A DNA stretch of 64,000 nucleotides. It comes from Archaeoglobus sp. JdFR-27 (GTDB lineage Archaea > Halobacteriota > Archaeoglobi > Archaeoglobales > Archaeoglobaceae). A program made the position numbers and the translations under genes. Under the pieces are notes generated by a model, which did no database searches, was not told the origin of the DNA, and saw only the letters and a list, made by a program, of their open reading frames with translations. Every line of letters starts with the position of its first letter. Positions within the stretch are counted from its first letter, which is position 1. This document shows, piece by piece, positions 1 through 8,563 of the stretch. The DNA lies in the NCBI GenBank assembly GCA_002011235.1, contig MTMO01000002.1:124001-188000 (forward strand). The letters run 5' to 3'.

Positions 1-108
1 AAACCCCTTAGTCCAAAACATGCTTTTCAAAAACCTCCATACTATAGATAAATCTCTCGGTTTCAATTTCTCGAGTTCCGTACCTAAATTTTTAATAACA
101 TCTTTCAT
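1..108 (-). CDS. Partial hypothetical protein (N-terminus only)
   Basis: An open frame starts with ATG at 108 and runs off the left edge of the window after 36 codons without a stop. The peptide begins MKDVIKNLGTELEKLKPRD and looks like a normal charged N-terminus. It diverges from the arsenate-reductase-like gene, and AT-rich DNA with a TATA-like stretch lies just upstream. No family can be recognised from 36 residues, so the call rests on frame openness and composition only. Confidence 0.4.
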   Translation of the reverse strand, partial: MKDVIKNLGTELEKLKPRDLSIVWRFLKSMFWTKGF

Positions 109-176
109 CGCTTTATACTAAATCACATTGAGAAGAAAATCGAGATTAAAAACTTGCAAAAAGAAGAGGTGGTAAC

Positions 177-593
177 ATAGGAGATAAGAAAAAGAGGAGA
201 GTTCTCTTCGTTTGCACCAATAACTCAGCCCGCTCCCAAATGGCAGAAGGGTTACTAAAAAATCTTTATGGAGACAAATACGAAGTTTACAGTGCCGGTA
301 CTTTTCCAACAACGGTTAACGAGTATGCGATCAGGGTAATGGCTGAACTGGGAATCGATATATCGAAAAACCGCTCAAAAAGTGTTGAAGAGTTCAGAGG
401 AATGGAGTTTGACTACGTTGTCACGGTTTGTGATGATGCGAGAGAGAGCTGTCCTTTCTTTCCCAGCAGACAACAGATTCACAAGAGTTTTGATGATCCT
501 GCACTTGTAAAAGGAATTGAAGGGGAAACCCTCAATGCTTTCAGAAGGATAAGAGACGATATTAAGAACTGGATCATTGAGAAGTTTGGCTAA
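177..593 (+). CDS. arsC: ArsC-like arsenate reductase / low-molecular-weight tyrosine phosphatase family protein
   Basis: The product is a low-molecular-weight phosphatase-fold protein of about 138 residues. The catalytic P-loop reads CTNNSARS (Cys codon at 213-215, Arg at 231-233), the CX5R pattern of thioredoxin-linked arsenate reductases. Downstream the segment [15 protein letters not shown] carries the extra cysteines used as redox relay in that family. The first ATG in frame (240) lies after the P-loop and would give an inactive protein, so the true start must be upstream; an in-frame stop at 147 limits it. No ATG, GTG or TTG occurs between. ATA at 177, five bases after a GAGGTG ribosome site, is the best candidate start. 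Role inferred: arsenate reduction; substrate unproven, since no arsenic transporter lies next to it. Confidence 0.75.
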   Translation: MGDKKKRRVLFVCTNNSARSQMAEGLLKNLYGDKYEVYSAGTFPTTVNEYAIRVMAELGIDISKNRSKSVEEFRGMEFDYVVTVCDDARESCPFFPSRQQIHKSFDDPALVKGIEGETLNAFRRIRDDIKNWIIEKFG

Positions 594-749
594 TTAGACA
601 GGTTACTAGATTAATGTTAGATTTCAATAAGAAAATGAAAAGATATCTCCATTACAGATTTCAAAGGGAATGAGACCCTTGACACTTAAAGAGAGACTAT
701 AAAAAATTATTTATAACAAATTTTGAAAATAAATAATTTCTCTAAACTT

Positions 750-1367
750 TTAAATAATTCTATATGAAGACATCACCAAAATACTATCTTCAAATTCTAG
801 GGTGTATGAGTCTGAAAACTCTTGCTGTTTTAAAGATAGGTTATTCTCGTGGAACTCTACGAGTAGTTTATCCAGAACATTGTCGTACAAATTTTCTCTT
901 GAGGTGAAAAATAAAGTGCAATCAGGCAAACTTTCATACAAATCCTTTAGCTTATTTAATACAGATTGGCCTTTTAAAGCTACTAAAATATCGAAACCAC
1001 ACAAAATTATCACATCTTTTTCTGTTACATCTTTAAAGATTGATTGTAATTTCCTGAAAATAGCGTCAATATCCTCAGTTTCAGGTATGATTTTATGGAG
1101 TTTGCCGAATGGGACGGACTCAGTTTTACCGATTTTTATCACATTAATGCCCCTAAATTGACTATCATCGATTCCAACTAATTTCATTAGTTTATAAAGT
1201 TTTTTACACTTAAGTTCTGTATATATGGTATAAAAAATTCTTTTCTCTTTCAGATAGTATGGCAAAATTTTCTGAAACAACAGTTTCCCTAGAACTGTTG
1301 AAAAATCATACGTTATCCTTGTTTTTAACCCTTCAAATTGTGGAATGACATTACTAATATTTTCCAT
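750..1367 (-). CDS. Degenerate RecA/KaiC-like protein, function unknown
   Basis: The 205-residue protein has the alternating strands of a RecA/KaiC-type fold: a predicted Walker B-like strand, KDVIILCGFDILVAL, followed by a strand-like DCTLFFTSREN segment resembling archaeal KaiC-family and DUF257-type proteins. No Walker A GxxxxGKT motif is visible, so ATP binding is doubtful. The gene stands alone: 150 bp of non-coding DNA lies on its 3' side and about 260 bp on its 5' side. Family assignment is by overall pattern only; it could be an unrelated alpha/beta protein. Confidence 0.55.
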   Translation of the reverse strand: MENISNVIPQFEGLKTRITYDFSTVLGKLLFQKILPYYLKEKRIFYTIYTELKCKKLYKLMKLVGIDDSQFRGINVIKIGKTESVPFGKLHKIIPETEDIDAIFRKLQSIFKDVTEKDVIILCGFDILVALKGQSVLNKLKDLYESLPDCTLFFTSRENLYDNVLDKLLVEFHENNLSLKQQEFSDSYTLEFEDSILVMSSYRII

Positions 1368-1633
1368 GTATATTGTTCAAGTGATTAAAACATAAAAATT
1401 TTTAGATTTAGAAATGAAACAATCAAGAAGTTAAAACCTCCGTTTTCAAAGTATTATGTGCGGTTTCTATTAATGACTCAAGTTACTAGGTTTTTATAAG
1501 ATCCCATATAATCCCTTTTTGAGAAATGAGAAATTATCCATCTCTTTATCGAGAATAATGGCAAAGATTTTTCCTTTTTTATTCTCATCTATCTCTATAA
1601 ACTAACCACTACCTATGCTTTCCCACCTCCCAA

Positions 1634-2395
1634 TTACTTTTCAACAAACTCCAAAATAGCTCTGCTAACCTCTTCAGGCTTCTCAAGCATTACCATGTGA
1701 CCAGCATTTTCAACTACAACAACCTCTGCATTTATCGTCTTCTTGAAGAATTCGGAGTATTTTGGAGGAGTCATGATGTCGTCACTTCCAACTACACACA
1801 AAACGGGAACATCAACGGAGATTTTTCCTTCTTTGTAATCATTTAGCAGATCAAATTTATCACATGCGTTAAAATCCCGATAAGTTATCTCACTTCCACA
1901 CTCGAGAATCTCTTTCAGCACCTCCTCTTTGATTTCTTCATCTCCAAAGTTCTTCGAAAAGAGCATGTTAACGAGTTTTTTAGCAGTGTTCTCAAAACCA
2001 AATTTTAGGCCATCAAGTAGCTCAGGCAAAACCCTCAGCCTTGCTCCAGTGCCGATGAGAATCAAGCCTTTAACAACATCTTTTCCCATCAGATAAACCT
2101 TCTGAGCGATCGCTCCTCCCAGAGAATGTCCTGCTACATAAGCACTGCCCATTTCATCTCCGATGAATTCAATTACATGTCTGGCATAGTCATCGACAGT
2201 AGAGATGCTCCTGTCATCTTCCGAGTCGCCATGCCCGGGAAGATCAATCGCATAACCACCAACCGATTTAAGCTGATTCTTCCAGACTTTCCCGGTCCCA
2301 CCTGAGCCATGTATGTAAAGCACAGGTGAATCCCCTGATTTGTAAAAATTCAGTATTATTCTTTTTAATTCCATGGTTCCAGCCACTTCAGTCAT
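1634..2395 (-). CDS. Alpha/beta hydrolase
   Basis: A 253-residue alpha/beta-hydrolase. The oxyanion region is HGSGGTGKVW near residue 29, the nucleophile elbow is GHSLGG near residue 95, the acid lies in VVGSDDIMTPP, and the catalytic histidine is in ENAGHMVMLEKPEEV near the C-terminus. The full Ser-Asp-His set is therefore present. It is a cytoplasmic esterase or C-C hydrolase of unknown substrate; no signal peptide is visible. The ATG at 2395 follows GGAGATGG at good spacing; a second ATG at 2374 is possible. It lies 86 bp downstream of the thiamine-binding-protein gene on the same strand and may be the last gene of the ftsZ transcript. Confidence 0.85.
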   Translation of the reverse strand: MTEVAGTMELKRIILNFYKSGDSPVLYIHGSGGTGKVWKNQLKSVGGYAIDLPGHGDSEDDRSISTVDDYARHVIEFIGDEMGSAYVAGHSLGGAIAQKVYLMGKDVVKGLILIGTGARLRVLPELLDGLKFGFENTAKKLVNMLFSKNFGDEEIKEEVLKEILECGSEITYRDFNACDKFDLLNDYKEGKISVDVPVLCVVGSDDIMTPPKYSEFFKKTINAEVVVVENAGHMVMLEKPEEVSRAILEFVEK

Positions 2396-2481
2396 TTAAC
2401 CATCTCCTTCTTCACAATCAAATCGTTATTTACTGCTTGTTTCCCATTCCACCCTTATAAATTTTCTTGAATTTTCTAAAT

Positions 2482-2769
2482 CTAAAGTTTCTCCTCGACC
2501 GATCTAACCTTGTAATCCAAATCAAAGTCCTTAAATCTCTCGTCAGCTTTTACAACCACGTAAATTCTCGGACATTCAGCTTTTAATTCCCCCACAATCC
2601 CATCCAAGAGCTTCCCTAACTCCTGAAAGTTGTTTACCTTTAAGATTGTTCCCATTGCTGTCAGCCTGAATTCAAAACCCGATTTTTCTATGATTTTCAC
2701 CGCTTTGGTTACATACTTACTCAAAGACTCCCCAACACCGATTGGAACAACAGACACTTCAACAATCAT
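2482..2769 (-). CDS. MTH1187-family thiamine-binding protein
   Basis: The 95-residue protein matches the MTH1187/YkoF-like family (DUF77): it opens IVEVSVVPIG and has the paired ferredoxin-like beta-alpha-beta layout with FRLTAMGTIL in the middle strand. Characterised members bind thiamine or related pyrimidines and form tetramers; a cytoplasmic thiamine-binding or salvage role is inferred. It lies 40 bp after ftsZ on the same strand and is probably cotranscribed. Confidence 0.8.
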   Translation of the reverse strand: MIVEVSVVPIGVGESLSKYVTKAVKIIEKSGFEFRLTAMGTILKVNNFQELGKLLDGIVGELKAECPRIYVVVKADERFKDFDLDYKVRSVEEKL

Positions 2770-2809
2770 AAAAGGAGTTTGAAAAAAAGAAGAAAAATTT
2801 TTTGCTCAG

Positions 2810-4039
2810 TTACAGGAAATCCAATCCTCTAACACTCAGTTTTGATGCTTTTAGGGGTTTTACCTTAGTTCTTACTCTCGTTGCGGTTGCCGTGTAGGTT
2901 TTTGTTGTTCTTGAAGGGGTTCCCACTTTTACCTCAGCTCTTTTCTGGGGCTTTGAAAATATTCTATCATCGTAGGCGGAGCTGCTCTTTGTAAAGCTCT
3001 TGAAGGTCAGAGACTCCTTTGCAATTACATTCGGTGATGTTACTCCGGTCATAATCGCCATGACCCTCACGCATCCCTCAAGTTCGTTGGAGATCCTTGC
3101 CCCCCAGATAACGTTTGCAGTGCTGTCTATCTCGAAGGTTAGATTTTCAACGATCTCTTCTGCCTCCTTTATAGTCAGATCTGGTCCACCACTGATGTGA
3201 ATGAGTGAGCCTTTGGCTCCTCTATAATCAACCTCGAGCAAGGGATGATTCAGGCAGTCTTTAACCACGTCTTTCGCCTTTGACTGTGATTTAGCCTCGC
3301 CAACGAGCATCACAGCCACGCCTCCTTGACCCATGATTGCTCTGACATCTGCAAAGTCAATGTTCATGAGCGATGGCTTCGTTATCGTATCAGAGATTCC
3401 CTTGATCGTCTCAGCAACAAGCTGATCCATAACACTGAAAGCCTGCTCGATGGGAAGATTTGGAACGTATTCGAGCAGTTTGTTGTTATCCAACACAACT
3501 ACAGTGTCAGCATTCTTTCTCAGCTCTTCAAGCCCCTCCTCAGCCTTGAAGATCCTTGCCCTTTCAACCCTGAAGGGGGTTTGGACCATTCCTATAACGA
3601 TAGCTCCCTGCTTCTTTGCAATCTCGGCTATTACGGGCACACTCCCTGTGCCGGTTCCACCACCCATCCCGGCACAGACGAAAACTAGATCTGCCTCCTC
3701 AAGCAATTCTTCAATTGTACCTCTGGCAAGCTCGGCAGCTTTCCTGCCAATCTCGGGATAGCCGCCTGCACCCAATCCCTTCGTTAAAGTCCTACCTATC
3801 AAAACTTTCTTATCGGCCCTAATACTTAGGAGGTGTTGTTTGTCTGTGTTTATGGCAATCGTGTTTACTCCATCAACGCCAAGCTGCTTAAGCCTGTTTA
3901 TTGTGTTGTTCCCACTTCCACCACAGCCGACAACAACGATCCTTGGCAGTCCAAATTCCTCGATATCAAAGTTCTCGCTCATTCTTCTGTTTCTTTCCTC
4001 CTCATAAAACTTCTGGGCTTTACTAACAAACGACTTCAT
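2810..4039 (-). CDS. ftsZ2: Cell division protein FtsZ, FtsZ2 type
   Basis: The 409-residue tubulin-fold GTPase assembles the division ring. It has the N-terminal nucleotide loop [11 protein letters not shown], the tubulin signature GGGTGTGS, the T7-like region and the NxD-type synergy segment [14 protein letters not shown]. The segments [28 protein letters not shown] and [10 protein letters not shown] are those of the archaeal FtsZ2 clade rather than FtsZ1. The globular part is followed by a Thr/Lys-rich linker and a short C-terminal tail ending GLDFL, a likely binding site for a membrane partner. Its ribosome site GGAGG overlaps the stop codon of the upstream ribbon-helix-helix gene, so the two are translated from one transcript. 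Confidence 0.97.
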   Translation of the reverse strand: MKSFVSKAQKFYEEERNRRMSENFDIEEFGLPRIVVVGCGGSGNNTINRLKQLGVDGVNTIAINTDKQHLLSIRADKKVLIGRTLTKGLGAGGYPEIGRKAAELARGTIEELLEEADLVFVCAGMGGGTGTGSVPVIAEIAKKQGAIVIGMVQTPFRVERARIFKAEEGLEELRKNADTVVVLDNNKLLEYVPNLPIEQAFSVMDQLVAETIKGISDTITKPSLMNIDFADVRAIMGQGGVAVMLVGEAKSQSKAKDVVKDCLNHPLLEVDYRGAKGSLIHISGGPDLTIKEAEEIVENLTFEIDSTANVIWGARISNELEGCVRVMAIMTGVTSPNVIAKESLTFKSFTKSSSAYDDRIFSKPQKRAEVKVGTPSRTTKTYTATATRVRTKVKPLKASKLSVRGLDFL

Positions 4040-4052
4040 ACAAAATTCCTCC

Positions 4053-4226
4053 CTAAATATAAGAGTTAAGCCTCTGGCTCCTCTCTATTACCTCAACTTT
4101 CTCCGCAACCAACTTCCTGATCGCATCTCTAATCGCCTCACTAACTGAGGCGTACTCTCCCACCGTCACCAAAGCTTCAAGCATTTCATAATGCTGATCC
4201 GTTAGCCGAATCGATATTTTTCTCAT
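4053..4226 (-). CDS. cdrS: Ribbon-helix-helix regulator of ftsZ (CdrS-like)
   Basis: A 57-residue protein, [19 protein letters not shown] at its N-terminus, with the RHH layout: a beta strand (KISIRL), helix A, and helix B with [18 protein letters not shown]. This is the pattern of archaeal CdrS, a short RHH factor known in haloarchaea to control ftsZ2 and cell division. Its TAG stop merges with the GGAGG ribosome site of ftsZ and lies 13 bp before the ftsZ start, so the genes form an operon as in haloarchaea. Another ATG at 4230 is out of frame. It probably autoregulates through the paired palindromes at 4293-4323. Confidence 0.88.
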   Translation of the reverse strand: MRKISIRLTDQHYEMLEALVTVGEYASVSEAIRDAIRKLVAEKVEVIERSQRLNSYI

Positions 4227-4239
4227 TCATATCCCTCTA

Positions 4240-4282
4240 CAGGAAGTGAGGGGTGGCGCACGGATTGCGAACGCCACCCACT
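4240..4282 (-). promoter_or_regulatory. Leader hairpin upstream of the RHH-ftsZ2 operon
   Basis: On the minus strand, AAGTG plus GGTGGCG pairs with CGCCACC plus CACTT, broken only by a three-base bulge, around a loop of about 13 bases. The GGGTGGCG arm is at 4251-4258 and the CGCCACCC arm at 4272-4279. It sits in the predicted 5' leader, about 15 bases before the ribosome site, so it could act in attenuation or translation control. That role is inference. Confidence 0.55.
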
Positions 4283-4292
4283 TGTACTCCTC

Positions 4293-4340
4293 TTGTCCGA
4301 CAATGTATGTCTATTGTCCGACATTATACTATTTAAAGAT
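4293..4340 (-). promoter_or_regulatory. Promoter and paired operator of the RHH-ftsZ2 operon
   Basis: Reading the minus strand, a TATA-like CTTTAAATAG lies at about 4330-4339. Between it and the predicted start, and just past it, the ten-base sequence TTGTCCGACA (plus strand) occurs twice, at 4293-4302 and 4314-4323, exactly 21 bp apart. Its core TGTCCGACA is palindromic around the central base. Two full sites two helical turns apart on the same face fit a cooperative RHH dimer pair, which is the expected binding mode for the adjacent regulator. Confidence 0.6.
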
Positions 4341-4525
4341 TTTGGTTGATTTATGCAAATTACCTATATTTTTATTGGACAACGTTGTAAGGCGTAGAGT
4401 TCAAATGAAAAACTTTTTTACGATTTTAGAATAGAGAGGGAAAAAATATTCCTCTAAGCTTGCTGGTAAAAGAATTATGCCTAAAAAAATTAAAAATACG
4501 GAATTAAATTGAAATTTTGATTTAA

Positions 4526-5065
4526 TTATAATTTCTTATAATCTTTAAACCCCTCAACTTTCAAATGCATTTTAGCGAGTTCTCTATAGTCCTTCCACCT
4601 CTCAGTAACTTCTCTCTCGAACTCTTCGTCTGTTATCTCTCTAACAACTCTGGCTGGAATCCCCATTAAAACAGAGTTAGGGGGATACTTCTTCCCTGTA
4701 ACTACAGCACCAGCTGCGACTATACTCCTTTCAGAAATGTGAGCTCCATTGAGAATGCACGAATTCATACCAATCATGATATTGTTTTCGATAACACATC
4801 CATGGATAACAGCTGAATGGCCAACTATTACGTAATCCCCTATTTCTACAGGTAATCCCCTGTCAACATGTACGACCACATTATCCTGGATGCTGGTGTA
4901 TCTACCGACTTTAATCCTTTCCAGATCTCCCCTCAAAACAGCATTGTACCAAACGCTGGAAAAGTCCCCGATTTCAACTTCTCCTATTACCGTTGCCGTT
5001 TCAGCAAGAAAAACATCCCTGCCTAACTTTGGTATTTTCGATCCAATTTTGAACAGGTAAGCCAT
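4526..5065 (-). CDS. Gamma-carbonic-anhydrase-like hexapeptide-repeat protein
   Basis: About 179 residues from the ATG at 5065 (MAYLFKIGSKIPKLGRDVF). The left-handed beta-helix repeats run from residue 15 to 150, with the family hallmarks AVLRGDLERIKVG, SIQDNVVVH and VGHSAVIHGC, which supply three metal-binding histidines of gamma-class carbonic anhydrases. It ends in the usual C-terminal helix. Some family members are acetyl-CoA-binding or structural, so enzyme activity is not certain. A longer TTG start at 5131 would overlap the upstream oxidoreductase and adds non-conserved sequence, so it is rejected. Confidence 0.88.
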   Translation of the reverse strand: MAYLFKIGSKIPKLGRDVFLAETATVIGEVEIGDFSSVWYNAVLRGDLERIKVGRYTSIQDNVVVHVDRGLPVEIGDYVIVGHSAVIHGCVIENNIMIGMNSCILNGAHISERSIVAAGAVVTGKKYPPNSVLMGIPARVVREITDEEFEREVTERWKDYRELAKMHLKVEGFKDYKKL

Positions 5066-5127
5066 AAAAAATCCCAAGATCGAGTAAGATAAAACTCTTT
5101 TTGATTTTTGTAAAGATGCTGCTAAAA

Positions 5128-6366
5128 TCAAGCGAAGCCAAAATCCCTCTTAACCACTTCTGCAACCTCTAAACCAGCTTTTATACTCCCGTTCATGCTC
5201 CTCTCGGGATAGTTTGGTGGAGATGTCATTCCAGCGATGTAGAAGTTTTCGAGAGAAGTCCTGTATTCGGTGACCTTTTTCAGATAAGCCTTTTCAAATA
5301 TCGGCCCGCTATACTTCGCTTTAAAAATTTTAATCCAGTTAATGTTCTCCTCTTTGAAACCATATCTCTTCAGCTCTTTGAGGTAAAGCTTCTTCAGCTC
5401 CTCTTCAGGAGCGTTGAAAAGTTCACTATCTGGTGTTGAGTAGCTCGCGAGATATATCAAATCCTCTCCATAGTCTTCCCTGGGCATGAAATTCGTATGC
5501 TCTATGATGGCCCCAAAAACCGAAGCATCCTTAATGTTCGTCCAGTAAATGTCTTCAGTAATTTTGCCGTTCGCTCCTATCAACGCACAGACAGAACTCT
5601 GGTAATCGATTCTTGGTATGTTCGCAGCATACCTTACTTCATCGCTAAGAAGTGGCAGGGGGGCAGTATAGATTACCGCATCATAATCCTTTCCGTTTAT
5701 GGAGAATCTTGCATTTTTGCTTATTTTTGGTGAGGAGTATTCGATTTCAACTTCTCCAGCCATCCTTTCGATGAGTTGTTGAAATCCATTTCTCAGGTAG
5801 CCCAGCTCTTCCCCAGAATACTTTCTGTTGCTTCTTATTGAAACTCTGGCGAGAAGCCAGGCATAACTAACTCTAGAATAATTCTCCCCAAATTTGCTCT
5901 TCAGCAAAGGCATGAAAAACTCGTCAAGCAACTTATCTCCGAGTTCATCTCTGATTCCTTCGATAACCCCATAATCGTCAAACTCCCGATAGTTCTTTTT
6001 TTTCGAGGAAATGGTAAATAATGCAAGCCTTATCTTATCGAAGAACGAGAGAAAAGGATAACGAAGAATTTCAAAAGGAGTATTTAGGGGATAAATTTTT
6101 CCTTCAAAAGCGAATCCTGTTCTTGCAATCTTCCATACAAGTTTATTTGAGAGTTTAAATTTTTTAATCATTTTCAATAATGCATCGTCTCCTCGAAAAC
6201 AGTGGTGATAGAATTTCTCTATCCAGTAATCTTTTTCTTCATTTTTGTATGAGGCTGCAAGCCCACCTTCCTTATATTTTTCGAAGATAGTAACGTCTGC
6301 ATACTCTTTTAAACTGTTTGCTGCTGTTAAACCACTCAAACCAGCTCCAATTATCGCTATTCTCAT
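5128..6366 (-). CDS. FAD-dependent amine oxidase-like / protoporphyrinogen-oxidase-like oxidoreductase
   Basis: A 412-residue flavoprotein starting MRIAIIGAGLSGLTAAN: the dinucleotide-binding GxGxxG motif, then the FAD ribose-binding acid in TIFEKYKEGGLAASY. The C-terminal FAD segment reads FYIAGMTSPPNYPERSMNG. The organisation is that of amine oxidase/phytoene desaturase/HemG-like proteins; the substrate cannot be told. The ATG at 6366 follows GGTGTGG and begins at the Rossmann motif; an earlier ATG at 6405 overlaps argJ and adds 13 unlike residues. It lies directly after argJ and before the carbonic-anhydrase-like gene on one strand. Confidence 0.85.
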   Translation of the reverse strand: MRIAIIGAGLSGLTAANSLKEYADVTIFEKYKEGGLAASYKNEEKDYWIEKFYHHCFRGDDALLKMIKKFKLSNKLVWKIARTGFAFEGKIYPLNTPFEILRYPFLSFFDKIRLALFTISSKKKNYREFDDYGVIEGIRDELGDKLLDEFFMPLLKSKFGENYSRVSYAWLLARVSIRSNRKYSGEELGYLRNGFQQLIERMAGEVEIEYSSPKISKNARFSINGKDYDAVIYTAPLPLLSDEVRYAANIPRIDYQSSVCALIGANGKITEDIYWTNIKDASVFGAIIEHTNFMPREDYGEDLIYLASYSTPDSELFNAPEEELKKLYLKELKRYGFKEENINWIKIFKAKYSGPIFEKAYLKKVTEYRTSLENFYIAGMTSPPNYPERSMNGSIKAGLEVAEVVKRDFGFA

Positions 6367-6385
6367 TGCCACACCATTTGAACTT

Positions 6386-7564
6386 TTAAGTTGTGTATTC
6401 TGCATTAAGCTTCACGTAATCATAGGTTAGATCACAACCCATCGCATAACCTTCGCCATCCCCGGTATGTAAATCGATAATAATCTTAAAATCATCGTTT
6501 TCCCTTAAAAACTCCGAAGCCTCATCTTCACACCCTGTTGGTTCGCCTTTATCGATAAGGCAAACCTTTTCAGCTCCATTTTCAAACCAAAGTGAGATGT
6601 TTTCCGTGAGTTCAATCCCTGAATATCCCAAAGCAGCAATAACTCTCCCCCAATTTGCATCACATCCAAAAATCGCTGTTTTTACGAGCAAAGAATTTGC
6701 CACGGCTTTTGCAGCTTTAAAAGCATCCCTATCGTCTTTTGCATTCCTGACTTGAACTTCGAAGACCTTTGTTGCTCCCTCTCCATCCTTCACAATCATC
6801 TTCGCAAGCTGAAAGCAAACCTCAGTTAAAGCTTTACCGAAGAGTTCCTTGCCCACCTTCTTCTTACCTGTCGAAACAAGCAATACTGTGTCGTTTGTAG
6901 AAGTATCTCCATCAACCGTTGCAACGTTAAAAGATCTCTCAACTGCATCCGCCAGAAGTTCATCCATCTCCGTTTTATCGAGGTTGGCATCGGTGAAGAG
7001 AAAAGCGAGCATCGTAGCTGACCTCATAGATGGAGCTATCATTCCAGCTCCCTTCGCAACTCCCGCAATAACAGCACTATCAACCTCTACCGCATACTCC
7101 TTTAGAAACCTGTCAGTGGTTGTAATGGCTTTTGCAAAGTTCTTAGCCGCCTGTCTGCTGTTTTCCAGCTTTACAAAAACCTCCTCTATTTTTGATTCTA
7201 TCCATTCCATTTCGAGTTGCCTGCCAATAACGCCAGTGGAGCAAACGGCAATCTCATCAGGCTTGCATGAGAGCTTTGACGCCAGTATCTCTGCCATTCT
7301 CTTTGCATTTTCAATTCCCTTTTCCCCCGTGAAGGCATTCGCATTTCCACTATTTACAACCAACCCTTTAAACCTCCCCTTTCTCACATGTTTAGCCGTG
7401 ATAAGCACAGGAGCAGCCTTTATTCGATTAGTTGTAAAAACTCCTGAAACTTTCCCCTCACATTTCACTATCCCTAAGCCATTTTTTCCCTCTTTAATCC
7501 CCCAGCATTTTAGACCATCTATTGCATTTATGGAATCGTTTATTTTGGTAAATCTCTTTTGCAT
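6386..7564 (-). CDS. argJ: Glutamate N-acetyltransferase (ornithine acetyltransferase)
   Basis: A 392-residue ArgJ, which moves the acetyl group from N-acetylornithine to glutamate in arginine synthesis; many forms also use acetyl-CoA. Visible hallmarks are NSGNANAFTG, CSTGVIG, the self-cleavage region KGAGMIAP...ATMLAF with the nucleophilic threonine, and the C-terminal FGCDANWGRVIAALGYSG. The proenzyme cleaves before that threonine into two chains. An oddity: two extra residues (Arg-Ser) stand between the usual PxM and ATML elements. The gene has the family's usual length, diverges from thiD, and its ATG at 7564 is the natural start. Confidence 0.95.
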   Translation of the reverse strand: MQKRFTKINDSINAIDGLKCWGIKEGKNGLGIVKCEGKVSGVFTTNRIKAAPVLITAKHVRKGRFKGLVVNSGNANAFTGEKGIENAKRMAEILASKLSCKPDEIAVCSTGVIGRQLEMEWIESKIEEVFVKLENSRQAAKNFAKAITTTDRFLKEYAVEVDSAVIAGVAKGAGMIAPSMRSATMLAFLFTDANLDKTEMDELLADAVERSFNVATVDGDTSTNDTVLLVSTGKKKVGKELFGKALTEVCFQLAKMIVKDGEGATKVFEVQVRNAKDDRDAFKAAKAVANSLLVKTAIFGCDANWGRVIAALGYSGIELTENISLWFENGAEKVCLIDKGEPTGCEDEASEFLRENDDFKIIIDLHTGDGEGYAMGCDLTYDYVKLNAEYTT

Positions 7565-7700
7565 GGAAGAATTGATTCTCTGTTGTTTATAAATTATTTC
7601 AGAACCGTATGTTGGTCTTGATTAACCTGACTGAAATGAATTCTAAGTTTCAGATAAACTTCGAAAAACCAAAATCCAAAAACCTAAAAACTCCATTTGA

Positions 7701-8546
7701 ATGAAAAATCATATGGAAAAAGAACATTTCAAAGGAGCCCAAGAAAATCGTAAAAAAGAATATAGAAAACCTTCTTTAATTTCTATCGCCGGCCTCGATC
7801 CATCGGGTTGTGCGGGACTGCTTTTGGATGTGAGAGTGATAAGAGCCCTCGGTTTCCATCCGTGTGGTGTTGTTACGGCATTGACCTTTCAGAACACTTG
7901 TAGAGGATATGGATTTGAGCAAGTTTCTCCATCAGTGGTTGAAAAGCAGTTGAACTCAATTCTTGAAGATAAACTCGTCGCAGGAGTTAAAATCGGTCTT
8001 CTCAACTCCGTAGAGGTTGCAGAAGTTGTTGCGAATTTGCTTAAGGATTACGAGTTTGATAATAGAGGACCTGTAGTGTGGGACCCTGTTTTCAAATCCA
8101 CAACGAAACTCGAATTTTTCAATGAAAGTTTTGTTGGAGTGGCTGAGTCCCTTTCGGCTATAGTTGACGTTGCAACTCCAAACGTTGAGGAGGCTGAACT
8201 TCTCTCAGGAGTGAAAATTAATGAAAGAACCTCAGCTGAAAAGGCAGCGATGATTATTTCAAGAAAACTTAATTCAGCCGTTGTGATAACAGGAGGAAAG
8301 CTAAACGGAATTGACGTGGTTTTTGATGGCAAAAAAGCGTTTACAGTTGAAGCAGAATTCTCTCCCGTTGAAATTAGGGGAACCGGATGCATCTACAGTT
8401 CAGCCCTAACTTGCTATCTTTCAAAAGGTGAGAGCCTTGAGGATGGTGCCAGACTCTCAAGACTCTACCTCTTAGAATCCGTGAAAAGGGCGAGACTGAC
8501 GGGAAAGTGCCTCCCATGTTCTGATCCGGTACTGAATTTTGATTAG
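7701..8546 (+). CDS. thiD: Hydroxymethylpyrimidine phosphate kinase (ThiD-like)
   Basis: The 281-residue ribokinase-fold protein has SIAGLDPSGCAG near residue 28 (family form AGSDPSGGAG), the substrate segment VVTALTFQNT, VWDPVF for the phosphate site, TPNVEEAELLSG, and the anion hole/catalytic base in RGTGCIYSSAL. It phosphorylates HMP-P in thiamine synthesis. The glycine replaced by cysteine in the first motif and the Ile-Tyr after GTGC are mild departures. No fused ThiN domain is present. The first 26 residues are lysine-rich and may not all be translated, but no better in-frame ATG is seen. Confidence 0.87.
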   Translation: MKNHMEKEHFKGAQENRKKEYRKPSLISIAGLDPSGCAGLLLDVRVIRALGFHPCGVVTALTFQNTCRGYGFEQVSPSVVEKQLNSILEDKLVAGVKIGLLNSVEVAEVVANLLKDYEFDNRGPVVWDPVFKSTTKLEFFNESFVGVAESLSAIVDVATPNVEEAELLSGVKINERTSAEKAAMIISRKLNSAVVITGGKLNGIDVVFDGKKAFTVEAEFSPVEIRGTGCIYSSALTCYLSKGESLEDGARLSRLYLLESVKRARLTGKCLPCSDPVLNFD

Positions 8547-8563
8547 AAATTAGATCAAAGAAA

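Noticed and set aside
4246-4434. Plus-strand open frame of 62 codons upstream of the ftsZ operon
   Set aside because: It crosses the paired palindromes, leader hairpin and TATA region of the opposite strand, and its peptide has no domain character.
6849-7592. Plus-strand 247-codon frame opposite argJ
   Set aside because: It is a Ser/Thr-rich shadow of the ArgJ reading frame, with no own signals.
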